From an uncultured Pelagibacteraceae bacterium (lineage in GTDB: Bacteria; Pseudomonadota; Alphaproteobacteria; Pelagibacterales; Pelagibacteraceae), in contig CACMIX010000007.1 of assembly GCA_902613855.1 (NCBI GenBank), forward strand, positions 1-34,516: a stretch of DNA of 34,516 nucleotides. Direction: 5' to 3'. Of the stretch, positions 25,817 through 34,516 are shown one piece after another. Within the stretch, counting starts at the first letter, position 1. Each line of letters starts with the position of its first letter. The notes beneath the pieces were generated by a model that worked only from the letters and a program-made list of their open reading frames with translations, did no database searches and was not told the DNA's origin. Both the position numbers and the translations under genes were made by a program.

Positions 25817-26978
25817 TTTAAAAAATTTTCTTTTCACTAGCGAGTCAGTTTCAGAAGGACACCCAGATAAAGTTTCAGATAGAATTTCTGATATGGTAGT
25901 TGATAGTTATATTTCAGAAGATCCATTTTCAAGAGTAGCTTGTGAAACACTTACAACAACAAATAAAGTTGTTTTAGCTGGTGAAGTAAGAGGTCCAGAA
26001 ATTAAAGAAAATGATTTGATTGAAAAAGTAAGACACTGCATAAAAGATATAGGTTATGATCAAGATGGTTTCACTTGGAAAGAAGCTACAAAAATAGAAA
26101 GCCATCTTCATTCACAATCATCTGATATAGCAATGGGTGTAGATTCTTCAGGCAATAAAGACGAAGGAGCTGGAGATCAAGGAATAATGTTTGGTTATGC
26201 ATGTAATGAAACACAAGAATTAATGCCAGCCCCTATTCACTATTCACACAAAATTTTAAGACTAATGGCTGAAGATAGAAAATCTGGTAAACTCAAAAAT
26301 ATCGAACCAGACTCTAAAAGCCAAGTTACTTTCGAATATGTTGATGGAAAACCAACAAAAGTTAAATCTGTAGTTATTTCATCACAACATTCTGCAGATG
26401 TAAATCAAACACAGGTTAGAGATTTGTTAAGACCTTATATGATAAACTCTATTCCAAAATTTTTTTTAGATGGCTTCAATGAAGATGAGTTTTATGTAAA
26501 TCCAACAGGTAATTTTGTAATTGGAGGGCCTGATGGCGACTGTGGTTTAACAGGAAGAAAAATTATAGTTGATACTTATGGAGGTGCTGCACCTCATGGT
26601 GGTGGAGCATTTTCAGGAAAGGATCCAACTAAAGTTGATAGATCAGCAGCTTATGCAGCAAGGTATATTGCAAAAAATGTAGTTGCCTCAAAAATCGCTA
26701 ACAAATGTTTAATTCAATTAGCCTATGCAATAGGTGTATCTAAACCGTTATCAATTTATGTTGATTTATTTGATAATGATGTTGAAAAAAATAAATTCGT
26801 TGCAGAAAAAATTAATGATAATTTTAATTTAAGCCCAAGAGGAATTAGGGAAATGTTAAATTTAAATAAACCTATATATGAAAAAACAGCTGCATATGGT
26901 CATTTTGGAAGAAGCCCAGAAGAAAATGGCTCTTTTTCTTGGGAAAAAACAGATAAAATAAAAGCCTTTTTAAAATAG
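25809..26978 (+). CDS. metK: S-adenosylmethionine synthetase
   Basis: A 389-residue enzyme that makes SAM from methionine and ATP. Signatures are [20 protein letters not shown] at the start, [13 protein letters not shown], the nucleotide loop [22 protein letters not shown] and [25 protein letters not shown] serves several gene products here, including MiaB and RsmI. The gene overlaps lnt by eight bases and is the last of the run; a strong terminator-like hairpin lies 57-78 bases beyond its stop. I see no SAM riboswitch upstream; there is no room for one. Confidence 0.98.
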   Translation: MSNLKNFLFTSESVSEGHPDKVSDRISDMVVDSYISEDPFSRVACETLTTTNKVVLAGEVRGPEIKENDLIEKVRHCIKDIGYDQDGFTWKEATKIESHLHSQSSDIAMGVDSSGNKDEGAGDQGIMFGYACNETQELMPAPIHYSHKILRLMAEDRKSGKLKNIEPDSKSQVTFEYVDGKPTKVKSVVISSQHSADVNQTQVRDLLRPYMINSIPKFFLDGFNEDEFYVNPTGNFVIGGPDGDCGLTGRKIIVDTYGGAAPHGGGAFSGKDPTKVDRSAAYAARYIAKNVVASKIANKCLIQLAYAIGVSKPLSIYVDLFDNDVEKNKFVAEKINDNFNLSPRGIREMLNLNKPIYEKTAAYGHFGRSPEENGSFSWEKTDKIKAFLK

Positions 26979-26984
26979 TTTCTG

Positions 26985-27012
26985 TTGAATTAAAAAAAAA
27001 GTTTATTATATT
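26985..27012 (+). promoter_or_regulatory. Possible promoter of the nusA-infB block
   Basis: TTGAAT (26985-26990) and TATATT (27007-27012) are separated by 16 bases, a fair sigma-70-type match in the only spacer between metK and nusA. Transcription would start near 27019, placing the strong hairpin at 27035-27061 inside the 5' leader of nusA. In such AT-rich DNA chance matches are common, so confidence is limited. Confidence 0.33.
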
Positions 27013-27034
27013 GCCCTTACATTATTGAAGTTAC

Positions 27035-27061
27035 AAAATGGGCTTTAGCCCATTTTTTTTT
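27035..27061 (+). terminator. Strong intrinsic terminator or nusA leader attenuator
   Basis: A perfect nine-pair stem (AAAATGGGC at 27035-27043, GCCCATTTT at 27048-27056) with a TTTA loop is followed by a T tract to 27061. It is well placed to end the metK transcript. It ends only 15 bases before the true nusA start, so any transcript of nusA starting at or before 27019 must pass it; this also allows attenuation. A GCCC at 27013-27016 could pair with the GGGC of the left arm as a competing structure, but that is speculation. Confidence 0.82.
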
Positions 27062-27076
27062 GGAATAAATAAAAAA

Positions 27077-28630
27077 ATGTTAAATAAAAGAGCAGATAAA
27101 CTAGAATTACTAAGAATTGCGGAAGCTGTAGCCTTAGAGAAATCAATTGATAAAGAGCTAATTATTAGTTCAATGGAAACAGGTATCGCAAAAGCGGCTA
27201 AATCTAAATTTGGTCAAGAAAATGAAATTAAAGTTTCAATTAATAGAGATAGTGGAGATATTGAGCTTTTTAGAAAATTAATAATTGCTGAAAATCCAGA
27301 AAATGCAAATACAGAAATAAAATTAGAGGATGCAATTAATTTAAATGAGACAAATAAAGACAAGACGATTGGTGATGAGGTTCTTCAGCCTTTACCATCT
27401 TTTGATTTTGGAAGAATAGCTGCTCAGACTGCAAAACAAGTTATCAGTTTTAATGTTAGAGAGGCTGAAAGAGAAAGACAATTTAATGATTTTATAGATA
27501 AAAAAGATTCAATTTTAAGTGGAATTGTAAAAAGACTCGAATTTGGAAATGTAATTGCTGATTTAGGAAGAACTGAAGCAATTATTCAAAAAAATGAATT
27601 AATTCCAAGAGAGAATATCAAGGCTGGAGATCGTATTAAAGCTTATTGTTATGATGTGAGAAGAGAGCCAAGAGGACAACAAATCTTTTTATCAAGAGCT
27701 CATCCAAGATTTATGGAAAAACTTTTTGTCCAAGAAGTGCCTGAAATTTACGATGGATTAATAGAAATTAAATCTTCTTCAAGAGATCCTGGAAGTAGAG
27801 CAAAAATATGTGTTAAAGCTGTTGATACCTCACTAGATCCAGTTGGAGCCTGTGTGGGTATGAGAGGATCAAGAGTTCAGGCAGTTGTTAATGAATTACA
27901 GGGTGAAAAAATTGATATTGTTAATTGGTCTGAGGATCCAGCTATTTTGGTGTCAAACGCCTTATCTCCAGCTGAAGTTCAAAGAGTAAACGTTGATGCA
28001 GAAAGAAAAAAACTTGATGTAATACTTACAGAGGAAAATTTAAGTAAAGCTATTGGTAGAAGAGGTCAAAACGTAAGACTTGCGACGAAGTTATTAAATT
28101 ATGAAATTAACATAATGACTGATGCAGAAGACTCTGAGAGAAGACAGTTAGAATTTAAAGAAAAAACTGAAAACTTTGTAAAAAATTTAGAATTAGACGA
28201 GACACTTGGTCAGTTATTGGTAGCAGAAGGCTTTTCAACAATTGATGATATCAAAGATAGTTCAGCAGAAAATTTAATGAAGATAGAAGGCATCGAAGAG
28301 GATACCGCAAAAGCACTTATAGAAAGAGCTCAAGAATTTCACCAAAAGGATCAAGAAGATATATCAACAAGAATTAAAGAATTGGGTCTTGAGGATACTT
28401 TAATTAATCTAAAAGGACTTACACCAGGAATGTTGGTTACTCTAGGTGAACAAAAAATTTTAACCTTAGAAGATTTCGCAGATCTAGCATCTGATGAATT
28501 AACTGGTGGTTTTGATGTGGTAAAAGGTGAGAGAGTAAAAATTCAAGGATACCTGGAAGATTTTGCTTTATCAAAAGAAGAGGCAGATGAACTAATTATG
28601 TCTGCCAGAAACATTGTTTACAAAGATTGA
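27077..28630 (+). CDS. nusA: Transcription termination/antitermination factor NusA
   Basis: About 517 residues from the ATG at 27077 (MLNKRADKLELLRIAEAVAL). The longer frame from 27038 begins inside the terminator stem and encodes MGFSPFFFG, unlike any NusA, so I reject it. Domains in order: RNA-polymerase-binding N-terminal domain (1-~125), S1 (DSILSGIVKRLEFGNVIADLG), KH1 (PGSRAKICVKAV, then DPVGACVGMRGSRVQAVV), KH2 (LSKAIGRRGQNVRLATKLL), and two C-terminal helix-hairpin-helix repeats (TLGQLLVAEGFSTIDDIKD and EDTLINLKGLTPGML). It modulates pausing and rRNA antitermination. The rimP gene that normally precedes it is absent here, and infB follows after ten bases. Confidence 0.96.
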   Translation: MLNKRADKLELLRIAEAVALEKSIDKELIISSMETGIAKAAKSKFGQENEIKVSINRDSGDIELFRKLIIAENPENANTEIKLEDAINLNETNKDKTIGDEVLQPLPSFDFGRIAAQTAKQVISFNVREAERERQFNDFIDKKDSILSGIVKRLEFGNVIADLGRTEAIIQKNELIPRENIKAGDRIKAYCYDVRREPRGQQIFLSRAHPRFMEKLFVQEVPEIYDGLIEIKSSSRDPGSRAKICVKAVDTSLDPVGACVGMRGSRVQAVVNELQGEKIDIVNWSEDPAILVSNALSPAEVQRVNVDAERKKLDVILTEENLSKAIGRRGQNVRLATKLLNYEINIMTDAEDSERRQLEFKEKTENFVKNLELDETLGQLLVAEGFSTIDDIKDSSAENLMKIEGIEEDTAKALIERAQEFHQKDQEDISTRIKELGLEDTLINLKGLTPGMLVTLGEQKILTLEDFADLASDELTGGFDVVKGERVKIQGYLEDFALSKEEADELIMSARNIVYKD

Positions 28631-28640
28631 GTGATGAGTT

Positions 28641-30860
28641 ATGGAAAAAAAAACAAAATTAACAATATCTGGCTCAGCCAAAAAATCGATCAAAAATATC
28701 GAGATTGCTAAAACCCAAAGCAAAAACGCAGTTGTCATAGAAAAGCAAACTGGAAAATTTACAAATAGAGGAGGATCTTTTAGACCTAGCTCAGGTAAAC
28801 CAAAACCAGCCTCGTCTTTTAGTAGAGGTACTGGAATTAAACCATCTTTTGAACCAAAATCACCTCCTATAACAAATGATTTTGAAAGACGTAAGCTTGC
28901 AGAGCAAAGAGCCACAAAGAGACTTAAAGGTGATAGTGATGGAAAAGATAAAAAAACTTTAAAGTCTGGAACAAAGAAAAGAGAGTTAAAATTAACAGTT
29001 TCAAGGGCTCTAAGTGATGAAATAGAGGCAAGGGAAAGAAGTTTAGCTTCAGTTAAAAGAGCGAGATTAAAAGAGAATAAAAATTTATCTAAAGATCAAA
29101 ATCAAGAAAGTCTCAAACCTGTTAAAAGAGATATCAATATTCCAGAAGCTATAACTGTTAGAGAGCTAGCTAATAGAATGGCTGAGCAATCTAGCAATGT
29201 CATTAAATATTTATTTGGCATGGGGGTAACAGTTACAATCAATCAAACTCTTGCAGCAGATACAGCTGAGTTTTTAGTTAAAGAGTTTGGACATAATCCT
29301 ATTAGAGAAGAAAAAGCAGAGGAAATAATTCAAAAAATAAAAGCAACAAGAGTAGAAAATTTAAAAAATAGACCACCAATTGTTACAGTGATGGGACACG
29401 TTGATCATGGTAAAACATCAGTCCTTGATGTTTTGAGAAGTGCAAATGTTGTTTCAGGAGAATTTGGTGGAATAACTCAACATATAGGGGCTTATCAAAT
29501 TGAAAGCCAAGATAACAAACTAACTTTTATTGATACTCCGGGTCACGCAGCTTTTACAGAAATGAGAGCAAGAGGATCAAAATTAACTGATGTAGTTGTA
29601 TTAGTAGTTGCTGCGGATGATGGTGTGAAGCCACAAACAATTGAATCAATTAAACATGCAAAAGCAGCAAAGGTTCCAATTGTTGTTGCAATTAACAAAT
29701 GTGATCTTCCAGATGCAGATCCACAAAAAATTAAAAATCAATTATTAGAACACGAGTTGGTTGCTGAAGATTTATCAGGTGATACTTTAATGGTAGAGAT
29801 TTCAGCAAAGACAAAGTTAAATTTAGATAAACTAGTTGAATCTATAATTCTTCAAGCTGAAATTTTAGATTTGAAAACTGATTATGAGTCTAAAGCTACA
29901 GGTATAGTATTAGAATCTAAGATTGATGTAGGTCGAGGACCAGTTGCAACAATTATTGTAACCACAGGTACTCTTAAAAAAGGAGATTTTTTTGTAAGTG
30001 GATTAAAATGGGGGAAAGTTAGAGCAATAATCAATGATAAAGGTAAAAATATTAACGAAGCCTCACCATCTACTCCAGTTGAAATTTTAGGTATTAATGG
30101 TGCAGCAAAAGCAGGAGATGATTTCATTGTTCTTGACAGTGAAAAAGAAGCTAAAACATTAAGTGAAAACAGAGCAGAAGAAACTAAGGACGGAAAAAAT
30201 CCTTTAACTTTTGCTACACAAGAATCCGCATTTTCAGACAAATCTTCAGAAGAATTAAATTTAATTATTAAATCTGATGTACATGGATCTTCTGAAGCAA
30301 TTAAAAATGCGATTAGTCAAATTAAACATGATGAAGTTAAACCTAAAATTATTTTAGCAGACATTGGAATGGTTACAGAAACTGACGTCACTTTAGCAAA
30401 AGCATCAAATGCTGTGTTAATTGCTTTTAATGTTAAGCCAAGCAAAGAAGCAAAAAAACTTGCTGAGAATGAAAAAATAAAAATTTCTTCATACAATATT
30501 ATCTATGAAGTACTAGATTATATTAAACAAAAAATGTCGGGACTATTAACCCCAGATGTTGAAGAAACCATAACTGGGTCAGCTCAAATCTTAGAAATTT
30601 TTAAAGTCTCTGGGGCTGGTAAAGTTGCAGGTTCGAAAATTACTGAAGGGGAAATCACTAGTACCTCAGACGTTAGAATAATCAGAGATGGAGCTATAAT
30701 TTATACTGGAAAAGTTGGAACTATTTTTAGAGAAAAAAACCAAGTAAAACTGGTAAGTGATGGACAAGAATGTGGAATAACAGTCAAAGATTATATGGAT
30801 TTTCAAAAAAACGACACAATAGAAGCTTTTAGTGTTACATCTACTGAAAGGTCAATTTAA
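28641..30860 (+). CDS. infB: Translation initiation factor IF-2
   Basis: A 739-residue GTPase that places initiator tRNA on the 30S subunit. The first ~165 residues are a basic, low-complexity region ([20 protein letters not shown]), shorter than in E. coli. IF2_N follows ([20 protein letters not shown]). The G domain has [14 protein letters not shown] (~251-264), [17 protein letters not shown] and [12 protein letters not shown]. Domains II-IV follow, ending in the C2 region. It lies ten bases after nusA without the YlxR or L7Ae-like genes often placed between them in alphaproteobacteria. Its stop TAATG overlaps the rbfA start by one base. Confidence 0.98.
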   Translation: MEKKTKLTISGSAKKSIKNIEIAKTQSKNAVVIEKQTGKFTNRGGSFRPSSGKPKPASSFSRGTGIKPSFEPKSPPITNDFERRKLAEQRATKRLKGDSDGKDKKTLKSGTKKRELKLTVSRALSDEIEARERSLASVKRARLKENKNLSKDQNQESLKPVKRDINIPEAITVRELANRMAEQSSNVIKYLFGMGVTVTINQTLAADTAEFLVKEFGHNPIREEKAEEIIQKIKATRVENLKNRPPIVTVMGHVDHGKTSVLDVLRSANVVSGEFGGITQHIGAYQIESQDNKLTFIDTPGHAAFTEMRARGSKLTDVVVLVVAADDGVKPQTIESIKHAKAAKVPIVVAINKCDLPDADPQKIKNQLLEHELVAEDLSGDTLMVEISAKTKLNLDKLVESIILQAEILDLKTDYESKATGIVLESKIDVGRGPVATIIVTTGTLKKGDFFVSGLKWGKVRAIINDKGKNINEASPSTPVEILGINGAAKAGDDFIVLDSEKEAKTLSENRAEETKDGKNPLTFATQESAFSDKSSEELNLIIKSDVHGSSEAIKNAISQIKHDEVKPKIILADIGMVTETDVTLAKASNAVLIAFNVKPSKEAKKLAENEKIKISSYNIIYEVLDYIKQKMSGLLTPDVEETITGSAQILEIFKVSGAGKVAGSKITEGEITSTSDVRIIRDGAIIYTGKVGTIFREKNQVKLVSDGQECGITVKDYMDFQKNDTIEAFSVTSTERSI

Positions 30861-31228
30861 TGGCAGACAGAATAGGAAAACCAATTTCACAAAGACAGCT
30901 TAGAGTTGGAGAAATGATCAAACAGTCTTTAAGCATGATTTTTATAAGAAATGAGGCTAAGGTCCCGAACTTAGAAACAAACACGATAACAGTTACTGAG
31001 GTTAGAATGAGTCCAGATTTAAAAATCGCTAAAGCATATGTACTTCCGTTAGGAGGAAAAGATGCTGAGGAGACAATAAATACATTAAAAGAGTACTCAT
31101 TTTTAATAAGAAAAATTTTATCACAGAAAGTGGTTATGAAATTTTTACCAAAATTACTTTTTAGAAAAGACGAGTCTTTTGAGTATGCGGAAAAAATAGA
31201 AAACTTAATAAAACAAACAAATAAATAG
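30860..31228 (+). CDS. rbfA: 30S ribosome-binding factor RbfA
   Basis: A 122-residue KH-type protein that binds the 30S subunit late in assembly, near helix 1 of 16S rRNA, and aids cold adaptation. The family pattern is present: RQLRVGEMIKQSLSMIF, ITVTEVRMSPDLKIAKAYV and SFLIRKILSQKVVMKFLPKL, with the terminal FRKDESFEYAEKIENLI. It is translationally coupled to infB by the one-base TAATG overlap. truB, which usually follows rbfA, is absent; rpsO comes 12 bases later. Confidence 0.95.
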   Translation: MADRIGKPISQRQLRVGEMIKQSLSMIFIRNEAKVPNLETNTITVTEVRMSPDLKIAKAYVLPLGGKDAEETINTLKEYSFLIRKILSQKVVMKFLPKLLFRKDESFEYAEKIENLIKQTNK

Positions 31229-31240
31229 GAAAAATGAGGC

Positions 31241-31489
31241 ATGAACAAAAAGGCACAAGAATTAGCAATGCATGATAAAGATACTGGATCTTCTGAGATA
31301 CAGATTGCTTTGTTAACAGAGAAAATTGAAACCCTCTCTAAACATATTAAGCAATTCAAAAAAGACAAACATTCGTCTGTTGGATTGTTGAGAGCAGTCA
31401 ATAGAAGAAAGAAATTGTTAGAATACTTAAAGAAAACAAAAATGGATTCTTACAAGAATGTACTGTCGAAATTGAATTTAAGAAAATAG
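31241..31489 (+). CDS. rpsO: Ribosomal protein S15
   Basis: An 82-residue protein, slightly shorter than E. coli S15 (89) because the first helix is trimmed. The core is clear: DTGSSEIQIALLTEKIETLS, then HIKQFKKDKHSSVGLLRAV and RRKKLLEYLKKTKMDSY. It binds the central domain of 16S rRNA early in 30S assembly. An in-frame stop sits two codons upstream, so the ATG at 31241 is the first possible ATG; GAGG lies very close before it and AGGA about 11 bases upstream. It sits between rbfA and pnp as in most proteobacteria. Confidence 0.97.
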   Translation: MNKKAQELAMHDKDTGSSEIQIALLTEKIETLSKHIKQFKKDKHSSVGLLRAVNRRKKLLEYLKKTKMDSYKNVLSKLNLRK

Positions 31490-31505
31490 AAGTCAAGATA
31501 GATAG

Positions 31506-31546
31506 AACGGAACGGAACGAAACGAACGAAACGAAATGGAAATGAA
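31506..31546 (+). repeat. U-poor pentanucleotide repeat in the pnp leader
   Basis: Consecutive units read AACGG, AACGG, AACGA, AACGA, ACGA, AACGA, AATGGA, AATGA and then AATG, whose ATG starts pnp. The transcript from 31506 to 31536 contains no U and cannot form an internal Watson-Crick hairpin. Purine-rich GGA/GAA units could act as multiple weak ribosome-binding sites or as a single-stranded protein-binding site. Function unknown. Confidence 0.75.
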
Positions 31547-33619
31547 ATGTTTAAAGTACACAAGAAGGAAATAGAAGTAGCAGGAAAGAAAATAAGTTTA
31601 GAAACAGGTAAAGTAGCAAGACAAGCAGACGGAGCAATCATAGCAACATGTGGTGAAACAGTTATTCTAGCAACAGTCGTAGGAGCAAAGAAAGTAAATC
31701 CAGATATGGATTATTTCCCTTTATCAGTGAACTACCAAGAAAAATATTATGCAGGTGGAAAGATCCCCGGTGGATATTTTAAAAGAGAAGCAAGACCAAC
31801 TGAAAGTGAAACATTAATCTCTAGATTAATTGATAGACCAATCAGACCTTTGTTTCCTGATGAATTTAAAAATGAAGTGCAGTTGTTACCGACGGTAATT
31901 TCATATGATAAAGAAAACCAACCAGATATTCTAGCAATCACTGCTTCATCAGCAGCATTAGCAATTTCAGGAATGCCATTTATGGGTCCTGTAGGAGCTT
32001 CAAGGGTGGGTTATGTTGATGGCAAGTATATTCTTAATCCTTCAAAAGAAGAGCTAGAAAACTCAAGTTTAGATTTAGTTGTAGCAGGTACTAAAGATGC
32101 AGTGCTTATGGTTGAATCTGAAACATCAGGTTTATCTGAAGAAGTAATGTTAGCAGCAGTTAAATTTGGTCACGAAGGATTTGTTCCAGTAATCAAAATG
32201 ATTGAGGAACTTGCAAATGAATGTAGAAAGCCTGAGTGGACTTTTGAGAAGAAAGATTTATCTGAAGTTAAACAAAAACTTGAGGAAACTTTTACAGAAG
32301 ATTTAACAAAAGCTTTTGCAACTAAAGATAAACAAGATAGATCAAATCAAATTTCAGAAATTAATGATAAAGCTAAAAAACTTTTTGAAGAAAATGAAAA
32401 TTATTCTGATCTTGATGTTAACTCTCAGCTTAAAAATCTTGAAAAGAAAATTGTTAGAACTGATATTCTTAAAAATAAAAACAGAATTGATGGTAGAGGA
32501 TTATCTGATGTAAGACCTATCTCATGCGAAGTTGGTGTATTACCAAGAACACATGGTTCTGCTTTGTTTACTAGGGGAGAAACACAAGCAATTGTTGTAA
32601 CCACCTTAGGTACATCTGATGATGAACAAAGAATTGAAAGTTTAGATGGTCTTCAAAGAGAACGATTTATGCTTCACTATAATTTCCCTCCTTTTTCAGT
32701 CGGTGAAACTGGAAGAATTGGAACTGGTAGACGTGAAATTGGTCATGGTAAACTTGCTTGGAGAGCAATTAACTCTTCATTACCCTCAAAAGAGGCATTT
32801 CCATATACTTTTAGAATAGTATCAGAGATTACAGAGTCTAATGGTTCTTCTTCTATGGCTACAGTTTGTGGAGCATCCTTAGCATTAATGGATGCAGGTG
32901 TCCCAATAAAAGAGCCAGTTGCAGGTATTGCAATGGGTTTGATTAAAGAAGGAGACGATTTTAGTGTTCTATCAGATATTTTAGGTGATGAAGATCATTT
33001 AGGTGATATGGACTTTAAAGTTGCTGGAACAAAAGATGGAATTACTTCACTACAAATGGATATCAAAATTACTGGTATCACTTTTGAAATCATGGAGCAG
33101 GCCTTAAAGCAGGCTAAAGATGGCAGAATTCACATCTTAGGTGAAATGAATAAAGCTTTAGGCGAATCCAGATCTGATGTTGGAAAGCACACTCCAAAAA
33201 TGGAACAAGTAACTGTTGATAAAAAAGATATTGCTGCAGTTATTGGAAAAGGTGGAGCAACAATTAGAGAGATTGTTGAAAAATCAGGAGCAAAAGTTGA
33301 TGTTAATGACGAGGGAGTTGTAACAGTTGCTGCTCCAGACGAAGAGTCAAGAAACATTGCCATGCAAATGATAAAAGACATAACTGCGAAAGCTGAAATG
33401 AATAAAATTTATTCAGGTAAAGTCATGAAGATTATGGAGTTTGGTGCATTTGTAAATTTCTTAGGAAAACAAGATGGACTTGTTCATATTTCAGAACTAG
33501 CAGATAAAAGGGTTGCTAAAGTCACTGACGTTGTCAAAGAAGGTGACGAGGTAAAAGTTAAAGTAATTGGTTTTGATAGAGGTAAAGTTAAACTTTCTAT
33601 GAAACAAGCTGCTGAATAG
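31547..33619 (+). CDS. pnp: Polynucleotide phosphorylase
   Basis: A 690-residue 3'-5' phosphorolytic exoribonuclease and RNA-degradation enzyme. The start [20 protein letters not shown] is canonical. Two RNase PH-like domains follow: the first to ~residue 215, and the catalytic second with [39 protein letters not shown] and [19 protein letters not shown], whose Asp residues bind metal and phosphate. KH ([20 protein letters not shown], ~565-585) and S1 ([19 protein letters not shown] to the end) bind RNA. Three ATGs crowd the start (31536, 31542, 31547); only the last is in frame. E. coli pnp has an RNase III-cut leader hairpin; here the leader is an unstructured repeat instead. Confidence 0.98.
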   Translation: MFKVHKKEIEVAGKKISLETGKVARQADGAIIATCGETVILATVVGAKKVNPDMDYFPLSVNYQEKYYAGGKIPGGYFKREARPTESETLISRLIDRPIRPLFPDEFKNEVQLLPTVISYDKENQPDILAITASSAALAISGMPFMGPVGASRVGYVDGKYILNPSKEELENSSLDLVVAGTKDAVLMVESETSGLSEEVMLAAVKFGHEGFVPVIKMIEELANECRKPEWTFEKKDLSEVKQKLEETFTEDLTKAFATKDKQDRSNQISEINDKAKKLFEENENYSDLDVNSQLKNLEKKIVRTDILKNKNRIDGRGLSDVRPISCEVGVLPRTHGSALFTRGETQAIVVTTLGTSDDEQRIESLDGLQRERFMLHYNFPPFSVGETGRIGTGRREIGHGKLAWRAINSSLPSKEAFPYTFRIVSEITESNGSSSMATVCGASLALMDAGVPIKEPVAGIAMGLIKEGDDFSVLSDILGDEDHLGDMDFKVAGTKDGITSLQMDIKITGITFEIMEQALKQAKDGRIHILGEMNKALGESRSDVGKHTPKMEQVTVDKKDIAAVIGKGGATIREIVEKSGAKVDVNDEGVVTVAAPDEESRNIAMQMIKDITAKAEMNKIYSGKVMKIMEFGAFVNFLGKQDGLVHISELADKRVAKVTDVVKEGDEVKVKVIGFDRGKVKLSMKQAAE

Positions 33620-33637
33620 TTATTTAAATTAAGTTAA

Positions 33638-33667
33638 AAACTCTCAGTATTTAAAATCTGAGAGTTT
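33638..33667. terminator. Hairpin between convergent pnp and oxygenase genes
   Basis: A ten-pair stem, AAACTCTCAG (33638-33647) with CTGAGAGTTT (33658-33667), encloses a ten-base AT loop. On the minus strand the stem is followed by a run of five T counting the stem end, a better terminator for the oxygenase gene; on the plus strand only a short T stretch follows pnp. It probably serves both convergent genes. The rest of the gap (33620-33708) shows nothing else. Confidence 0.62.
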
Positions 33668-33708
33668 ACTAAATTTATTTTAAAAGATTTAGATAACAAA
33701 CAAGAAAT

Positions 33709-34516
33709 TTATAGACTATAAAAATTGCAACCAACCATAATTCTATCTTTTTTGCCATCATAAATTGCTGAGTGTTTCCGATGTGCAGGAATAATAATTA
33801 TCATGCCTTGCGAAGGTAAAATTTCTTTATCTGGATCATAAAGTTTTAAAATTCCTGGTTCATTACAATTCTGATCTCCAACAGAAAGATAATAAACGAG
33901 ACTGTATTTTTGATCACCTAAATTTTTTGCATTATCAAATGGTATTATATGATTGTGGGGTTTCGTACCGCCTCCTGCCCCCATAATATTGAAAAAAGAG
34001 TCAATTACTTGAACTTTAGTGCCAACAGCTTGACACATTATATCAACTAAATCTTTTGTAAGACTTTTTATAATAAATTCATCATCGTCAAATAAATAGA
34101 AATCTATAGAACATTTGCCATTTCCAAAACGAGAATCTTTAGTTTCATCAAGTTTTCTAGAATTCATTCTGTACAAATAGTTAATTAGATTACTTTTTAC
34201 TGATCTATTTGTAATGAATGGGTCTGGAGATAATTTCATAACAGGATTTAAAATCTTTAAATTATCTGAGGTAATTTTTTTTTCTTTTTCGATATTAAAT
34301 AAAACTTTTTTTAAACTGGATATTAGTTTTATGTTAGATTTAGCCTCAATATAATCTTGTTTTAGAGACAATGCTTTTTTAAAACTTAACTCAGACTCCT
34401 TTAAATCTCCAAGATCTAAATAAATACTTCCCAAATTATTGTGTGCTGTAGGAAAATCTGGTTTAAATTTAATTGCATTTTGATAACTTTTTTTAGCCTC
34501 TTTTAGTCTTTTAATA
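33709..34516 (-). CDS. TPR protein with C-terminal 2OG-Fe(II) oxygenase-like domain (5' end outside window)
   Basis: The frame stays open to the right edge, so the TTG at 34434 is internal. The first visible residues are TPRs: RLKEAKKSYQNAIKFKPDFP, then AHNNLGSIYLDLGDLKESEL, with family small and aromatic positions. After a helical linker comes a jelly-roll domain: KVQVIDSFFNIMGAGGGTKPH begins the strand before HNHIIPF (candidate iron ligands), YSLVYYLSVGD follows, and the closing part is IIIIPAHRKHSAIYDGKKDR with a distal His and the likely 2OG-binding Arg. Overall it resembles TPR-fused oxygenases of the TIGR02466/2OG-FeII_Oxy_5 group; the substrate is unknown. Convergent with pnp across an 89-base gap. 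Confidence 0.72.
   Translation of the reverse strand, partial: IKRLKEAKKSYQNAIKFKPDFPTAHNNLGSIYLDLGDLKESELSFKKALSLKQDYIEAKSNIKLISSLKKVLFNIEKEKKITSDNLKILNPVMKLSPDPFITNRSVKSNLINYLYRMNSRKLDETKDSRFGNGKCSIDFYLFDDDEFIIKSLTKDLVDIMCQAVGTKVQVIDSFFNIMGAGGGTKPHNHIIPFDNAKNLGDQKYSLVYYLSVGDQNCNEPGILKLYDPDKEILPSQGMIIIIPAHRKHSAIYDGKKDRIMVGCNFYSL

Noticed and set aside
27038..27076. Upstream ATG for nusA
   Set aside because: It lies in the terminator stem and the added residues do not match NusA; the ATG at 27077 gives the family N-terminus.
30841..31401. A 186-residue minus-strand frame across rbfA and rpsO
   Set aside because: Both plus-strand genes are unmistakable, and the minus frame is a Ser/Phe/Ile-rich shadow.
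1..34516. tRNA or rRNA genes, CRISPR arrays, insertion sequences, prophage or integrase genes
   Set aside because: None seen by eye; no cloverleaf-like gap, direct-repeat array or transposase motif, and nearly all bases are assigned to conserved genes.

Overview
The window is a gene-dense, very AT-rich stretch of bacterial chromosome with almost no intergenic DNA. Gene content and order are typical of the Alphaproteobacteria: trpS-nfu-tsaB-fur-miaB-phoH-ybeY-lnt-metK, nusA-infB-rbfA-rpsO-pnp, and grpE-dnaK-dnaJ-dapB-nth. Low GC, lysine- and isoleucine-rich proteins, minimal spacers and loss of accessory genes point to the SAR11 clade (Candidatus Pelagibacter or a close relative). This assignment is an inference from composition and synteny. 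I see no tRNA, rRNA, CRISPR array, phage or insertion sequence, and no stretch over 300 bases without a gene.

Layout. Bases 1-643 are the 3' end of an outer-membrane porin, closed by a strong hairpin terminator. Bases 693-3054 hold small genes: a degenerate ThiE/TenI-like protein, the PLP-homeostasis protein YggS, a YkuD-type L,D-transpeptidase, an orphan winged-helix regulator, and a 42-residue ORF, probably an ArfA-like ribosome-rescue factor. Bases 3063-9874 form one long minus-strand run, read from right to left: grpE, dnaK, dnaJ, dapB, nth, a PfkB-family (adenosine-type) kinase and a 2OG-Fe(II) oxygenase. A good RpoH-type promoter lies in front of dnaK. Bases 9911-13132 hold rdgB and an envelope group: a LpoA-like PBP activator divergent from rsmI, then a DolP-like BON lipoprotein. 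This resembles the yraLMP neighbourhood of gammaproteobacteria. maeB (malic enzyme with a phosphotransacetylase-like domain) follows on the minus strand.

From 15468 to 26978 the plus strand carries murJ, trpS, nfu, a Bax-like glucosaminidase, (a polysaccharide deacetylase on the minus strand), a very short tsaB, fur, miaB, phoH, ybeY, lnt and metK. After a terminator or attenuator hairpin comes the translation and RNA block nusA-infB-rbfA-rpsO-pnp (27077-33619). The window ends inside a minus-strand TPR/2OG-oxygenase gene.

Most of the window is conserved housekeeping. The best leads are the unlisted ArfA-like ORF, a U-free pentanucleotide repeat in front of pnp, a palindromic ATGCAT that starts two divergent genes, the hairpin in front of nusA (where the longest ORF gives a wrong start), an Nth with unusual cysteine spacing, and a half-length TsaB whose start overlaps an antisense signal peptide.
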